Shown here in pieces: positions 1 to 7,093 of a stretch of 35,663 nt of DNA. This stretch comes from an uncultured bacterium (GTDB lineage Bacteria > Bacillota_I > Bacilli_A > RFN20 > CAG-826). The stretch lies in the NCBI GenBank assembly GCA_949299335.1, contig CASGAD010000026.1, positions 1-35,663 of the forward strand. Direction: 5' to 3'. Each line of letters starts with the position of its first letter. Position 1 is the stretch's first letter. Made by a program: the position numbers and the translations under genes. Under the pieces are notes generated by a model. The model did not search any database, was not told the origin of the DNA, and saw nothing but the letters and a program-made list of their open reading frames with translations.

Positions 1-138
1 AAACTGTGGCCTGAATTACCTCGAAACAGTCGAACTGTAAATATGAAAATACAGGTACACAGCATAGTTAGATTATACCCGGGGAAAGGAAAAGTTATCT
101 AATCTCTAAATCCGGGTACGATTAGATAATACGTAATT
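1..138 (+). other. Structured upstream region, possible RNA 3' end or operator
   Basis: There is no gene here. The stretch is richer in G+C than the other intergenic regions and carries two interleaved inverted repeats. Bases 76-82 (TACCCGG) pair with 112-118, and bases 95-104 (TTATCTAATC) pair with 120-129, an H-type pseudoknot arrangement. Bases 67-73 can alternatively pair with 97-103, so two mutually exclusive folds exist. Bases 26-38 form a short hairpin (ACAGT-cga-ACTGT). It does not match any RNA family I recognise. It could be the 3' part of a structured RNA cut by the window edge, or DNA-level operators for the ArsR gene. Confidence 0.4.
125..138 (+). promoter_or_regulatory. Putative -10 box of the metal-efflux operon
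   Basis: GATAAT (125-130) or TAATAC (127-132) lies just before the ATG at 139, and no Shine-Dalgarno sequence is present, so a leaderless or near-leaderless transcript is likely. The box sits in the right arm of the 95-104/120-129 inverted repeat, where a bound repressor would block transcription. Confidence 0.4.
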
Positions 139-483
139 ATGAAAGTTGATACACCAATTATTAATAAAGAGATAGTCGAATTAGCCAAAAATAATATTCC
201 AGATGAAACGACAATTTATGCCATCAGCGATTTTTTTAAAATTTTTGGCGATTCAACGAGATTACAAATACTTTGTGCACTTGAGTCCAGTCAAATGTGT
301 GTAGGCGATTTATGTAATGTTCTTGATATTACCAAAAGTGCTGCCTCCCACCAATTAAACATATTAAAAGCGAATAAGTTAGTTAAATATAGAAAAGTTG
401 GTAAAAACGTTGTTTATTCGCTAGATGATGAACACGTTAGCATGATAATTGACACAGCTAAAAAACATTTGGAGGAAAAGTAA
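139..483 (+). CDS. ArsR/SmtB-family metal-sensing repressor
   Basis: This is a winged-helix repressor of the ArsR/SmtB/CzrA family (114 aa), which releases operator DNA when it binds metal. The helix-turn-helix spans about residues 38-80 (GDSTRLQIL, then KSAASHQLNILK). The C-terminal helix has the alpha-5 metal motif D97-x-H99-x10-H110-x2-E113, the zinc site of SmtB/CzrA. The CadC-type alpha-3 Cys-x-Cys motif is only partly kept (C54-V-G, with an extra C59), so zinc or cobalt sensing through alpha-5 is more likely than cadmium/lead sensing through alpha-3. The gene overlaps the next ATG by one base (TAATG) and heads the efflux operon it should autoregulate. No Shine-Dalgarno precedes it. Confidence 0.9.
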   Translation: MKVDTPIINKEIVELAKNNIPDETTIYAISDFFKIFGDSTRLQILCALESSQMCVGDLCNVLDITKSAASHQLNILKANKLVKYRKVGKNVVYSLDDEHVSMIIDTAKKHLEEK

Positions 484-695
484 TGAAACAAATTTACATT
501 ATTAAAGGATTAGACTGCGCAAATTGCGCATTAAATTTAGAAAAAAAGATTTCCAAAATTAATGGCGTTTCGTCATGCAATATTAATTTTTTGGCAGAAA
601 AGATGATTATTGACCTTGATGAAAAATCTATTAACGAAGTCCTTTTAACATGTCAAAACTTTGAAGATGGTGTTCAATTGAAAAGGATAAAATAG
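483..695 (+). CDS. Free-standing heavy-metal-associated (HMA) domain protein
   Basis: This 70-residue protein is a single ferredoxin-like HMA domain with the metal loop G9-L-D-C12-A-N-C15. Such domains bind soft or transition metals through the two cysteines, either as chaperones or as N-terminal modules of P1B ATPases. Its stop is followed after one base by the ATPase gene, which lacks an HMA domain of its own. The usual HMA-ATPase polypeptide therefore appears to be split into two coupled genes. It probably delivers metal to the ATPase or modulates it. Confidence 0.85.
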   Translation: MKQIYIIKGLDCANCALNLEKKISKINGVSSCNINFLAEKMIIDLDEKSINEVLLTCQNFEDGVQLKRIK

Positions 696-696
696 T

Positions 697-2616
697 ATGA
701 GCGAGAAAAAGTTTGATTTTTATCGAATTGGCCTGACTTTAGTAATTGTCGTTATTTTGCTTATTGTACATATTCTATATGGCGATGCTCTAATTAGGGG
801 ATTTAAAGTTAATAACTTAATAATTTTGCCAATAACTTTATTAGCTTACATTTTTATTTCCTTTGATTTATACATAAAATCATTTAAACAAATATCCAAA
901 AAGGATTTTTTTAATGAAATTACTTTAACATTAATCGCCTCAATTGCTGCGTTTGCTATTGGAGAATATGTTGAGGCATTAGCAGTTACATTATTCTTTC
1001 AAATAGGAGAAAAATTTGAAGAATACGCAGTAAATAAAAGTCGAGATTCAATAAAATCAATTATAAATCTTAGACCTGATAAAGTTACTCTTTATAATAA
1101 TGAAATAGAAAAAGTCGTTGATCCTTATGAAGTACAAATAAATGACTTAATAATTGTAAAAAATGGTGAAAGAGTACCCCTTGATGGCGTTGTTTATAAA
1201 GGAAAATCTTCTTTAGATACTTCTTCTATGACCGGGGAAAGTGTGCCTAAAGCAATTAAAGAAGGCGATACAATCATCAGTGGCGTTATAAACCTAGGAT
1301 CTCCACTTATTATTAAAGCTACTAAAGAATTTTATGATTCCACAATGTCTAAAATGCTTGAATTAGTAGAAAACGCTTCTTCTAATAAAGCACCTGTTGA
1401 AAAATTTATTACAAAATTTTCTAAAATTTATACGCCTGTTGTAATTGCTTTAGCATTTTTAATTGCAATAATTCCTCCACTATTTATGGGCTATAATAGT
1501 CCAGATATTTGGTCTCAATATATTAGAATTGGTGCTTCATTTTTAGTTATTTCCTGCCCTTGCGCTTTAGTTTTAAGTGTCCCAATGGCTTATTTTGTAA
1601 GCTTAGGTCAAGCTTCAAAGGTTAATATATTAATAAAAGGAAGTAACTATTTAGATAAATTTCGTAATATTTTTGCAGTGATTTTTGATAAAACTGGAAC
1701 TATTACAAAAGGAAATTTTAAAATTAGCGAAGTATTACCTACAAAAAATCACGATAAAGATGAATTATTAAATTTAGTGAAATATGGTGAATATTACTCT
1801 ACTCATCCAATCGCTAATGCAATATTAAATAATGATAGAGATTACCTTGATAAGACACTAATCAAAGACTATAGAGAGGTTAGTGGAAAAGGAATAATTG
1901 TTAATTATTTGGATAAAGAGTTATTAGTTGGTAATGATAAGTTATTAACTGATAACAATATAAAATTTGAAAAAATCAATACGCCATTTACTATAATCTA
2001 TTGTGCGTATAATCATGAATTTATTGGTTCAATCACTATACGTGATGAAATTAAAGAAAGTAGCAAAGACGCTATTAAATCCATGTATAAAAATGGTGTA
2101 AAAGAAACATATATTTTATCTGGCGATAATTACGATATTTGCTCAAAAGTTGCTGAGGAAGCTGGTATTACTAAGTTTGTCGCTAATTTATTGCCATTAG
2201 ACAAGGTTAATGAACTTCAAAGAATCAAAGATGAAAATAAATCTAAAATTATCGCGTATATTGGTGATGGAATAAACGACGCTCCAAGTTTAACTTTATC
2301 GGATTTAGGCATATCAATGGGAATAAACGGGAGTGATTTAACAATTGAATCTAGTGATGCTGTAATTATGGATGATGATTTGAATAAAGTTAATTATGTT
2401 ATAAAAATCTCTAAAAAGAACCACATTATCGCTTTGGAAAATATCATATTTGCAATTAGTGTAAAAATTATAACTATGATTTTATCTTTAATTCCTAATT
2501 TGCCAATTTCTGGCTATATTATGTGGCTAGCTATTTTTGCGGATGTTGGAGTTACAATTATTTGTGTATTTAACTCATTAAGATTATTAACAAAAAAATA
2601 TATTAAATCAAATTAA
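697..2616 (+). CDS. cadA: P1B-type Zn2+/Cd2+/Pb2+-exporting ATPase
   Basis: This is a membrane ATPase (639 aa) that exports divalent soft metals. Visible motifs are the actuator TGES (179-182), the transport motif C287-P288-C289 in TM6, the phosphorylated D331 in DKTGT, H370-P371 in the nucleotide-binding domain, and GDGINDAP (523-530). The last two TM segments contain K590 and the FADVG motif with D616, which identify the Zn/Cd/Pb subgroup (P1B-2; ZntA/CadA) rather than copper pumps. The N-terminus goes straight into membrane segments with no HMA domain; that domain is encoded separately just upstream. The ArsR-type gene at the head of the operon is the expected regulator. No clear terminator is visible before the convergent gene ending at 2642. 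Confidence 0.93.
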   Translation: MSEKKFDFYRIGLTLVIVVILLIVHILYGDALIRGFKVNNLIILPITLLAYIFISFDLYIKSFKQISKKDFFNEITLTLIASIAAFAIGEYVEALAVTLFFQIGEKFEEYAVNKSRDSIKSIINLRPDKVTLYNNEIEKVVDPYEVQINDLIIVKNGERVPLDGVVYKGKSSLDTSSMTGESVPKAIKEGDTIISGVINLGSPLIIKATKEFYDSTMSKMLELVENASSNKAPVEKFITKFSKIYTPVVIALAFLIAIIPPLFMGYNSPDIWSQYIRIGASFLVISCPCALVLSVPMAYFVSLGQASKVNILIKGSNYLDKFRNIFAVIFDKTGTITKGNFKISEVLPTKNHDKDELLNLVKYGEYYSTHPIANAILNNDRDYLDKTLIKDYREVSGKGIIVNYLDKELLVGNDKLLTDNNIKFEKINTPFTIIYCAYNHEFIGSITIRDEIKESSKDAIKSMYKNGVKETYILSGDNYDICSKVAEEAGITKFVANLLPLDKVNELQRIKDENKSKIIAYIGDGINDAPSLTLSDLGISMGINGSDLTIESSDAVIMDDDLNKVNYVIKISKKNHIIALENIIFAISVKIITMILSLIPNLPISGYIMWLAIFADVGVTIICVFNSLRLLTKKYIKSN

Positions 2617-2641
2617 ACACTGCAAAACCTCTTTATTTTTA

Positions 2642-2779
2642 TTATAAAAAATAAAATACATAGAAAAATATAGTATAAAATAGAAAGAAACTAGCTATAC
2701 CTGTTAATAAATAACAATACCATGGTAAGTTAGAGAACCAACTAAGGAATCTCTTAAAAAAACCTTTTTTATTCTCCAT
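2642..2779 (-). CDS. Small single-pass membrane protein, 45 aa, unknown function
   Basis: I found this reading frame by translating the minus strand. The ATG at 2779 lies inside the last codons of the upstream secreted-protein gene (overlap 2769-2779, ...TTATGGAGAATAA), and the frame ends with TAA at 2642. The product begins with a short basic amphipathic segment (MENKKGFFKRFLSWF), then has one hydrophobic segment rich in aromatic residues (about 20-45) reaching the C-terminus. The overlap suggests translational coupling, so it may act with the secreted protein. No family is recognised. The AT-rich sequence makes a chance frame possible, but start, coupling and amphipathic-plus-TM design argue for a real gene. 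Confidence 0.5.
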   Translation of the reverse strand: MENKKGFFKRFLSWFSNLPWYCYLLTGIASFFLFYTIFFYVFYFL

Positions 2780-3890
2780 AACTAATAGTCTCCTTAATAG
2801 AAGGTACTTTGCCGGATTCAGTATAGCTAAAAACTAAATCACTACTACATATAGTTGGTACATTTCCAACAAGATTAGAAATAACATCATAATCTTCATC
2901 AACGTGCATTTCTTTTATATATAAGTTTTTATCAACTATCAATTTAACACCTGCATTTTTAAATTCAGGCTTTTTCTTCATTTTAGCAATTTGCGAAGCA
3001 TCTCTAGTCGTTGTATAAATATAAGAGGCATAGTTTTCTAATGCATCAACATCCATTAAAAACGTGATTTCATAACCATCGTCAAGTTTATTAATACTAG
3101 TTTTATATTCCGTTGTTTCTTTAGTTTTAGAATTTTTTAAACTGCAAGTTAAATATTCTCCATTAACATCTTTAGCTAAATTATTTTCACTAAAATCATA
3201 GTTAAATGGCTTATATAAAGATAATCCAAAAACGCTAGAATAACTTTTTATTCGATTGCCTTCTTCATCAACATCTTCTTCAGTAGAATTAACTAAATAA
3301 GTTGTTTTAGTAGAAGATTCAAAAGATACATTTGATGCACTACTATTCCCTGCTAATCTAAAATAATCAATGTAATTATCATAAGGTTTAATCAAAGCAG
3401 ATATACCCGCTTCATTATTGAAATTATATGATCTTTCACCAAATGAAGCATTTTTTGAATACGAAACATTCTCTTTAAAATAAAACCCTTCTTTTTTAAT
3501 CCAAGTAGAATTTGTTTCTTGAGCATTAACTATTCCCATTGCATTACTTGATGAAAAGTTGTTAGAAATAACTTTTACATAGTCGTTTTTATAAGTTAAA
3601 AGCTGAGAAACTTCGATTATATCACCTATTTTCAAGTCATTAATCCCTAAAATCGAAGTTACATCTATCGTATTAACATTATTAATATCATTAATTCCTG
3701 CACTTTTTAAAAATTTACTAACTGTATCTAAATTATTTGAAAAAACCACTGGCTCATCAAAGTATGTTTTATTTTCTTGAAGAGGAACTGGTTTAAACAT
3801 CGTGCCTAAAAACCAGCCAGATACACCACCTAATCCACTGGCTGCAACTATTAAAGAAGAAACTAAAATTAATCCTTTTGACTTAAGCAT
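2769..3890 (-). CDS. Secreted or membrane-anchored protein of unknown function
   Basis: This 373-residue protein has an N-terminal hydrophobic segment (about 6-30) after MLKSK, which is either a Sec signal or a membrane anchor. The rest is hydrophilic and rich in Ser, Asn, Tyr and Lys. No lipobox or catalytic motif is seen, and I cannot assign a family. Two cysteines near residues 250 and 350 could form a disulphide outside the cell. A TATAAT at 3903-3908 suggests its own promoter with a short leader containing TTGGA, so it is probably separate from the whiA/XRE genes upstream. The 45-aa membrane gene overlaps its 3' end. Confidence 0.7.
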   Translation of the reverse strand: MLKSKGLILVSSLIVAASGLGGVSGWFLGTMFKPVPLQENKTYFDEPVVFSNNLDTVSKFLKSAGINDINNVNTIDVTSILGINDLKIGDIIEVSQLLTYKNDYVKVISNNFSSSNAMGIVNAQETNSTWIKKEGFYFKENVSYSKNASFGERSYNFNNEAGISALIKPYDNYIDYFRLAGNSSASNVSFESSTKTTYLVNSTEEDVDEEGNRIKSYSSVFGLSLYKPFNYDFSENNLAKDVNGEYLTCSLKNSKTKETTEYKTSINKLDDGYEITFLMDVDALENYASYIYTTTRDASQIAKMKKKPEFKNAGVKLIVDKNLYIKEMHVDEDYDVISNLVGNVPTICSSDLVFSYTESGKVPSIKETISYGE

Positions 3891-3902
3891 ATTTTTCCAA
3901 GC

Positions 3903-3908
3903 AACATT
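3903..3908 (-). promoter_or_regulatory. -10 box for the secreted-protein gene
   Basis: The minus strand reads TATAAT here, 12 nt before a weak TTGGA and the ATG at 3890. It lies beyond the weak hairpin that ends the XRE gene, which suggests an independent transcript. Confidence 0.4.
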
Positions 3909-3940
3909 ATAAAATATATAGTAAAATTAATAAACAAATT

Positions 3941-3955
3941 TCAACAAAGTGTTGA
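3941..3955 (-). terminator. Weak hairpin after the XRE gene
   Basis: Immediately after the XRE stop codon the minus strand has TCAACA-CTT-TGTTGA, a 6-bp stem with a 3-nt loop, followed by AT-rich sequence with interrupted T runs. It may be a weak terminator separating whiA-XRE from the secreted-protein gene. Confidence 0.35.
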
Positions 3956-4192
3956 TTATTTTACATTTCCAATTCCTCTAAATAACTCTTCTAAACTTAT
4001 ATTTAACCCTATTGATATTTTTTCTAGAACTTTTAATGTGGGATTACGCATTCCTCTTTCCATATCACTTAAGTAATTTTTATTTATATTACATTCTAAA
4101 GCTAAATCTTCTTGAGAAAGACCTTTTCTTTTTCTTAAATATTGAATTCTTTTACCAAATTCAAAGTTAATATCAAATTCTTCAAATTTCAT
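3956..4192 (-). CDS. XRE-family (Cro/CI-type) transcriptional regulator
   Basis: This 78-residue protein is almost entirely one helix-turn-helix domain: GKRIQYLRKRKGLSQEDLA, then INKNYLSDMERG, then NPTLKVLEKISIGL (about 12-70). It has no sensor domain, so it is a minimal DNA-binding regulator. Its ATG follows the whiA stop after one base (TGA-T-ATG) and there is no Shine-Dalgarno, so translation is probably coupled to whiA. The 26-bp palindrome at 5147-5172, over the promoter of this transcript, is an obvious candidate operator. That link is inference only. Confidence 0.85.
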   Translation of the reverse strand: MKFEEFDINFEFGKRIQYLRKRKGLSQEDLALECNINKNYLSDMERGMRNPTLKVLEKISIGLNISLEELFRGIGNVK

Positions 4193-4193
4193 A

Positions 4194-5141
4194 TCAAAAA
4201 CTTTCAGCCATTTTTTTAATCTTAATCATTAAATGATTAACATTAGATTTAGAAATTGTTTCCTCTAACTCTTCGCTCAATAGACTTGCTAATTCGTTAT
4301 AATTTGCCTCCGGATTATCAATTCTTAGTTTACATAAAGTTTTTAATTTAATGTTTTGAATATTATCTATACCTAGTTTTTCATCTATTAATTTAATATA
4401 TTCAATTTGTTTATTAGCGATATCTAATGTTTTTTTGAAATTATATGAATCGCAATTCATCAATCTATTGGTTGTATTAGAAAAGTCACGATCCATTCGT
4501 ATGTTTTCGAACTCAATACAAGAATTATTAGCATTTAGAAAGGCTAGAAAATCACTAATTTGATCACTTCTTTTCAAATAAACAACATACTTATTTCTTC
4601 TTTTAATTGTTTTAAAATTAAAAATTGTGCTTTTTATCTTATTAGTCAGTCTTAATATAGATGTTGCATATTCTTCATCATTAAAAGAAAATTCTAAATG
4701 ATAGTTACTTGTATGAGGATCATTGCAACTTCCTGAAGCTAAAAAAGTACCAATTAAGTATCCCCTAACTTTTTCCTCTTTATTATGAAGTTCATAAGGG
4801 ATTTTTGAATTTAATAAATCTACTGGCAAGCCTTTAATAATATCCTCAACACCTGAAACAATATTAATCAAATAAGAAGTTGATTTATATAGTTTCATTA
4901 CTTTTACAAATGAAAAAGAGACAATTGCTCTTGGATAACGTTCTTTTAATAAGCCGTATATAAATTTAGCAATATTTGCATTTTCAGTTTTTAAAGTTAA
5001 CTTCTCTCCGTCATTAGAAAAACTAATTATTCCATTAACCTTGATGAAAGCTGCCAATAAAGATTTAATCTCGCTTTCTTTGTATGTGTTAGTAGTTAAT
5101 TCTTCTTTAATTAACTTAGTAAAACTAATTTTTTCAAGCAT
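4194..5141 (-). CDS. whiA: DNA-binding protein WhiA
   Basis: WhiA is a conserved Gram-positive DNA-binding protein that combines a LAGLIDADG-like domain with a C-terminal helix-turn-helix. It is linked to division and chromosome segregation in Bacillus and to sporulation in Streptomyces. The family start SFTKLIKEEL, the central LAGLIDADG-like region (about 80-210) and the C-terminal helix-turn-helix (LCKLRIDNPEANYNELASLL, then KSNVNHLMIKI) are visible. I chose the ATG at 5141 (315 aa) because the upstream alternative is a GTG at 5156 that adds five non-conserved residues and falls inside a palindrome. The stop codon is TGA. The usual rapZ/yvcK neighbours are absent; an XRE gene follows instead. 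Confidence 0.88.
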   Translation of the reverse strand: MLEKISFTKLIKEELTTNTYKESEIKSLLAAFIKVNGIISFSNDGEKLTLKTENANIAKFIYGLLKERYPRAIVSFSFVKVMKLYKSTSYLINIVSGVEDIIKGLPVDLLNSKIPYELHNKEEKVRGYLIGTFLASGSCNDPHTSNYHLEFSFNDEEYATSILRLTNKIKSTIFNFKTIKRRNKYVVYLKRSDQISDFLAFLNANNSCIEFENIRMDRDFSNTTNRLMNCDSYNFKKTLDIANKQIEYIKLIDEKLGIDNIQNIKLKTLCKLRIDNPEANYNELASLLSEELEETISKSNVNHLMIKIKKMAESF

Positions 5142-5146
5142 AAAAT

Positions 5147-5172
5147 AATAATACACTAATTAGTGTATTATT
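5147..5172. promoter_or_regulatory. 26-bp perfect palindrome over the whiA promoter (candidate operator)
   Basis: The arms 5147-5159 and 5160-5172 are exactly complementary (13 bp each, centre ACTAATTAGT). The palindrome covers the predicted whiA -10 hexamer (TATTAT on the minus strand, 5148-5153), whose end is 6 nt before the whiA ATG. It also lies in the divergent intergenic region shared with the gene at 5230. A dimeric repressor bound here would block whiA and perhaps the divergent gene. Confidence 0.55.
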
Positions 5173-5217
5173 TACATTTATTTTTCGAATGATAATGATA
5201 AATATATGGAAAATAGG

Positions 5218-5223
5218 TAAAAT
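5218..5223 (+). promoter_or_regulatory. -10 box of a leaderless gene (TAAAAT)
   Basis: TAAAAT ends exactly 6 nt before the ATG at 5230, so the start codon coincides with the expected transcription start. No convincing Shine-Dalgarno lies between them. Confidence 0.45.
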
Positions 5224-5229
5224 AATTGC

Positions 5230-6252
5230 ATGGGGTTAAAAGTTACAAAAAGGGATGTCTATAAAGCAATTTTAAAAATTGCTCTTATTATATTTTTCGT
5301 AATTTCATGTTTTAAGCCTTTCTTAACTTTAGATAATAAAAATGTCTATTTAGCTCACTTATTTAATCCTACATCTCATTCTTTTAGTGGAGAAATTGAA
5401 AGTTTATATAGCTATATAGTTCTCACATTTACCTTTATCATTTTATTAACAAATTTCTTACCTAAAACAAAATTTGGAGAAAAAGGAAATATTATTTTAT
5501 TAAGTATTAAGATCTCCATTGTCTTAATTTATATCTTTATAATCATGAATTATTTTAGAGTTATTTATCCTAATTCTTTTAAAGTTGGATTTAATACAAG
5601 TAACCTATTTCCAGGATTATACATATTTATCTTATTTATAATTTTATTTATTATCATTATTACCTTAGATGCATTAGACATTAAGAAAATCTATTTCAAA
5701 AATAAAGAAAGTAATGAAATTATTTCTTCCTCTTCAAAAAAGAAAAAGAATCTTTATATGACTAATAAAGTTCTTTATTATCTTATGACTTTTTCTTTTG
5801 TTTCTTTATTTTTCGTTCCTTTATTTAATAATTACACGAGCTTTATGCCTGAAGAAGGATTTCACGATATTTTAGATAATAGAACTAGCATAGATTATTA
5901 CTTTTTAGCAATGTTTGATAAATCTTTTACCTTAACTTTGCCTAGTGTCATTTTAATTCGGATAGCAATATATTCACCTACTTTAGTTTATTTTAGAAAC
6001 GACAATGCGACTATTTACAAAACATTAGTAATTATGTTCTTTTATATATTTTTAATGGCTTTTGGCGTACTTATTGGAATAAATAACGGCTTTACAATTG
6101 TACCTTTACTAGCTTTAAAACTTAATTATGTTGCTATATTTTTTATTCTTTTGACCTTAGTGTCATCATTAGTAATCTTTTTAAATTCAGTTTTTATTTT
6201 ATTAATAAATAGGAAAGGTGAAAATAAATATGCCGACATTAGCTCTATATAA
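5230..6252 (+). CDS. Multi-pass membrane protein of unknown function
   Basis: The 340-residue product has about eight hydrophobic segments (near 13-30, 60-78, 90-110, 125-148, 180-200, 235-255, 265-285 and 295-325). A short polar, Ser/Lys-rich loop near residues 160-175 separates two halves. No transporter or enzyme signature is recognisable. Its 3' end overlaps the YwaF-like gene by 23 bases, so the two are probably co-translated and may form one membrane complex. The gene is divergent from whiA and shares the palindrome region. Confidence 0.65.
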   Translation: MGLKVTKRDVYKAILKIALIIFFVISCFKPFLTLDNKNVYLAHLFNPTSHSFSGEIESLYSYIVLTFTFIILLTNFLPKTKFGEKGNIILLSIKISIVLIYIFIIMNYFRVIYPNSFKVGFNTSNLFPGLYIFILFIILFIIIITLDALDIKKIYFKNKESNEIISSSSKKKKNLYMTNKVLYYLMTFSFVSLFFVPLFNNYTSFMPEEGFHDILDNRTSIDYYFLAMFDKSFTLTLPSVILIRIAIYSPTLVYFRNDNATIYKTLVIMFFYIFLMAFGVLIGINNGFTIVPLLALKLNYVAIFFILLTLVSSLVIFLNSVFILLINRKGENKYADISSI

Positions 6253-7093
6253 TGATTATCCTTTTCCTGTTCCAATTAATGGGCAATGGACTCCTTGGAA
6301 TCCTTTTATAATAGTATCTACAATTATTTTTGTTCTTTTTATTTTCCCTTTATATTTTTATTTTGGTAAAAAAGCTCGAACTAATAATAAATACAAAACC
6401 CTTGTACCATTTTTTACTGACCTATTTTTGATTTTCACTGAGATCTATAAACAAATCCTAGTAACCTATCATTATAATTGGGAATACCATTATTTCATCT
6501 TTCCTTTTCAATTATGCGCAATGCCTATGTATATATCTTTTTTAATACCTTTTATTAAAAACGATAAAATTAAAGATTCTTTTATATCGTTTATGGCACA
6601 ATACAGTATGATTGGTGGCTTGGCTGTCATTCTTTATCAACAAAGTGTTCTAACTTGGGAAGATTATTCATTAAATGTCCATACAATTATTTGGCATTTA
6701 ATTTTGATTTCAATTGGAGTTTTTAGTGCAACTTATACTAATTTTGGCAACTTTAATTATAAGGAAATGGTCAAAAAATATACCTCAGGATCAATAGTTT
6801 TTGTTATTGTTGTAATAATTGCTGAAATTTTAAATTTATTGATAGTTCTGAATCATGGATATAATGAATATACTGATGGCGGAAATTTATTTTACATCTC
6901 CATGTTCATGTATAACTTAAATATTCCGATTTTAAAAACCATCCTAGCAAAACTAGGATGGTATGTTGGTTTTATCGGTTACACTTTTGTACTTCTACTT
7001 GGTGGATTTGTTTTAAGTAATGTTTATTACTTGATATCAAAAGTAAAAGTAAAGCATTTTAAATCACTCACTTTAAAGAAGAATAATAATTAG
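6230..7093 (+). CDS. ywaF: YwaF/TMEM164-like integral membrane protein
   Basis: This 287-residue protein has about seven TM segments. The pattern FPFQLCAMPMY followed later by HTIIWHLILISIG resembles the YwaF family (TIGR02206; distantly related to eukaryotic TMEM164), in which a membrane-embedded Cys and His are conserved. The biochemical role in bacteria is not established. I prefer the ATG at 6230, which follows AGGAAAGG (6211-6218) at 11 nt, over the GTG at 6218 inside that site. The gene overlaps its upstream neighbour by 23 nt and its convergent neighbour by 26 nt. A minus-strand terminator lies in its coding sequence at 6930-6962. Confidence 0.65.
   Translation: MPTLALYNDYPFPVPINGQWTPWNPFIIVSTIIFVLFIFPLYFYFGKKARTNNKYKTLVPFFTDLFLIFTEIYKQILVTYHYNWEYHYFIFPFQLCAMPMYISFLIPFIKNDKIKDSFISFMAQYSMIGGLAVILYQQSVLTWEDYSLNVHTIIWHLILISIGVFSATYTNFGNFNYKEMVKKYTSGSIVFVIVVIIAEILNLLIVLNHGYNEYTDGGNLFYISMFMYNLNIPILKTILAKLGWYVGFIGYTFVLLLGGFVLSNVYYLISKVKVKHFKSLTLKKNNN
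6930..6962 (-). terminator. Intrinsic terminator of the thioredoxin-like/yitT transcript, inside ywaF
   Basis: Arms 6938-6947 and 6953-6962 (ACCATCCTAG and CTAGGATGGT) form a perfect 10-bp stem with a 5-nt loop. On the minus strand the stem runs into a T tract (complement of 6934-6938, then AAAA). This is where the minus-strand operon starting at yitT should end, within the coding sequence of the opposing gene. Confidence 0.6.
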
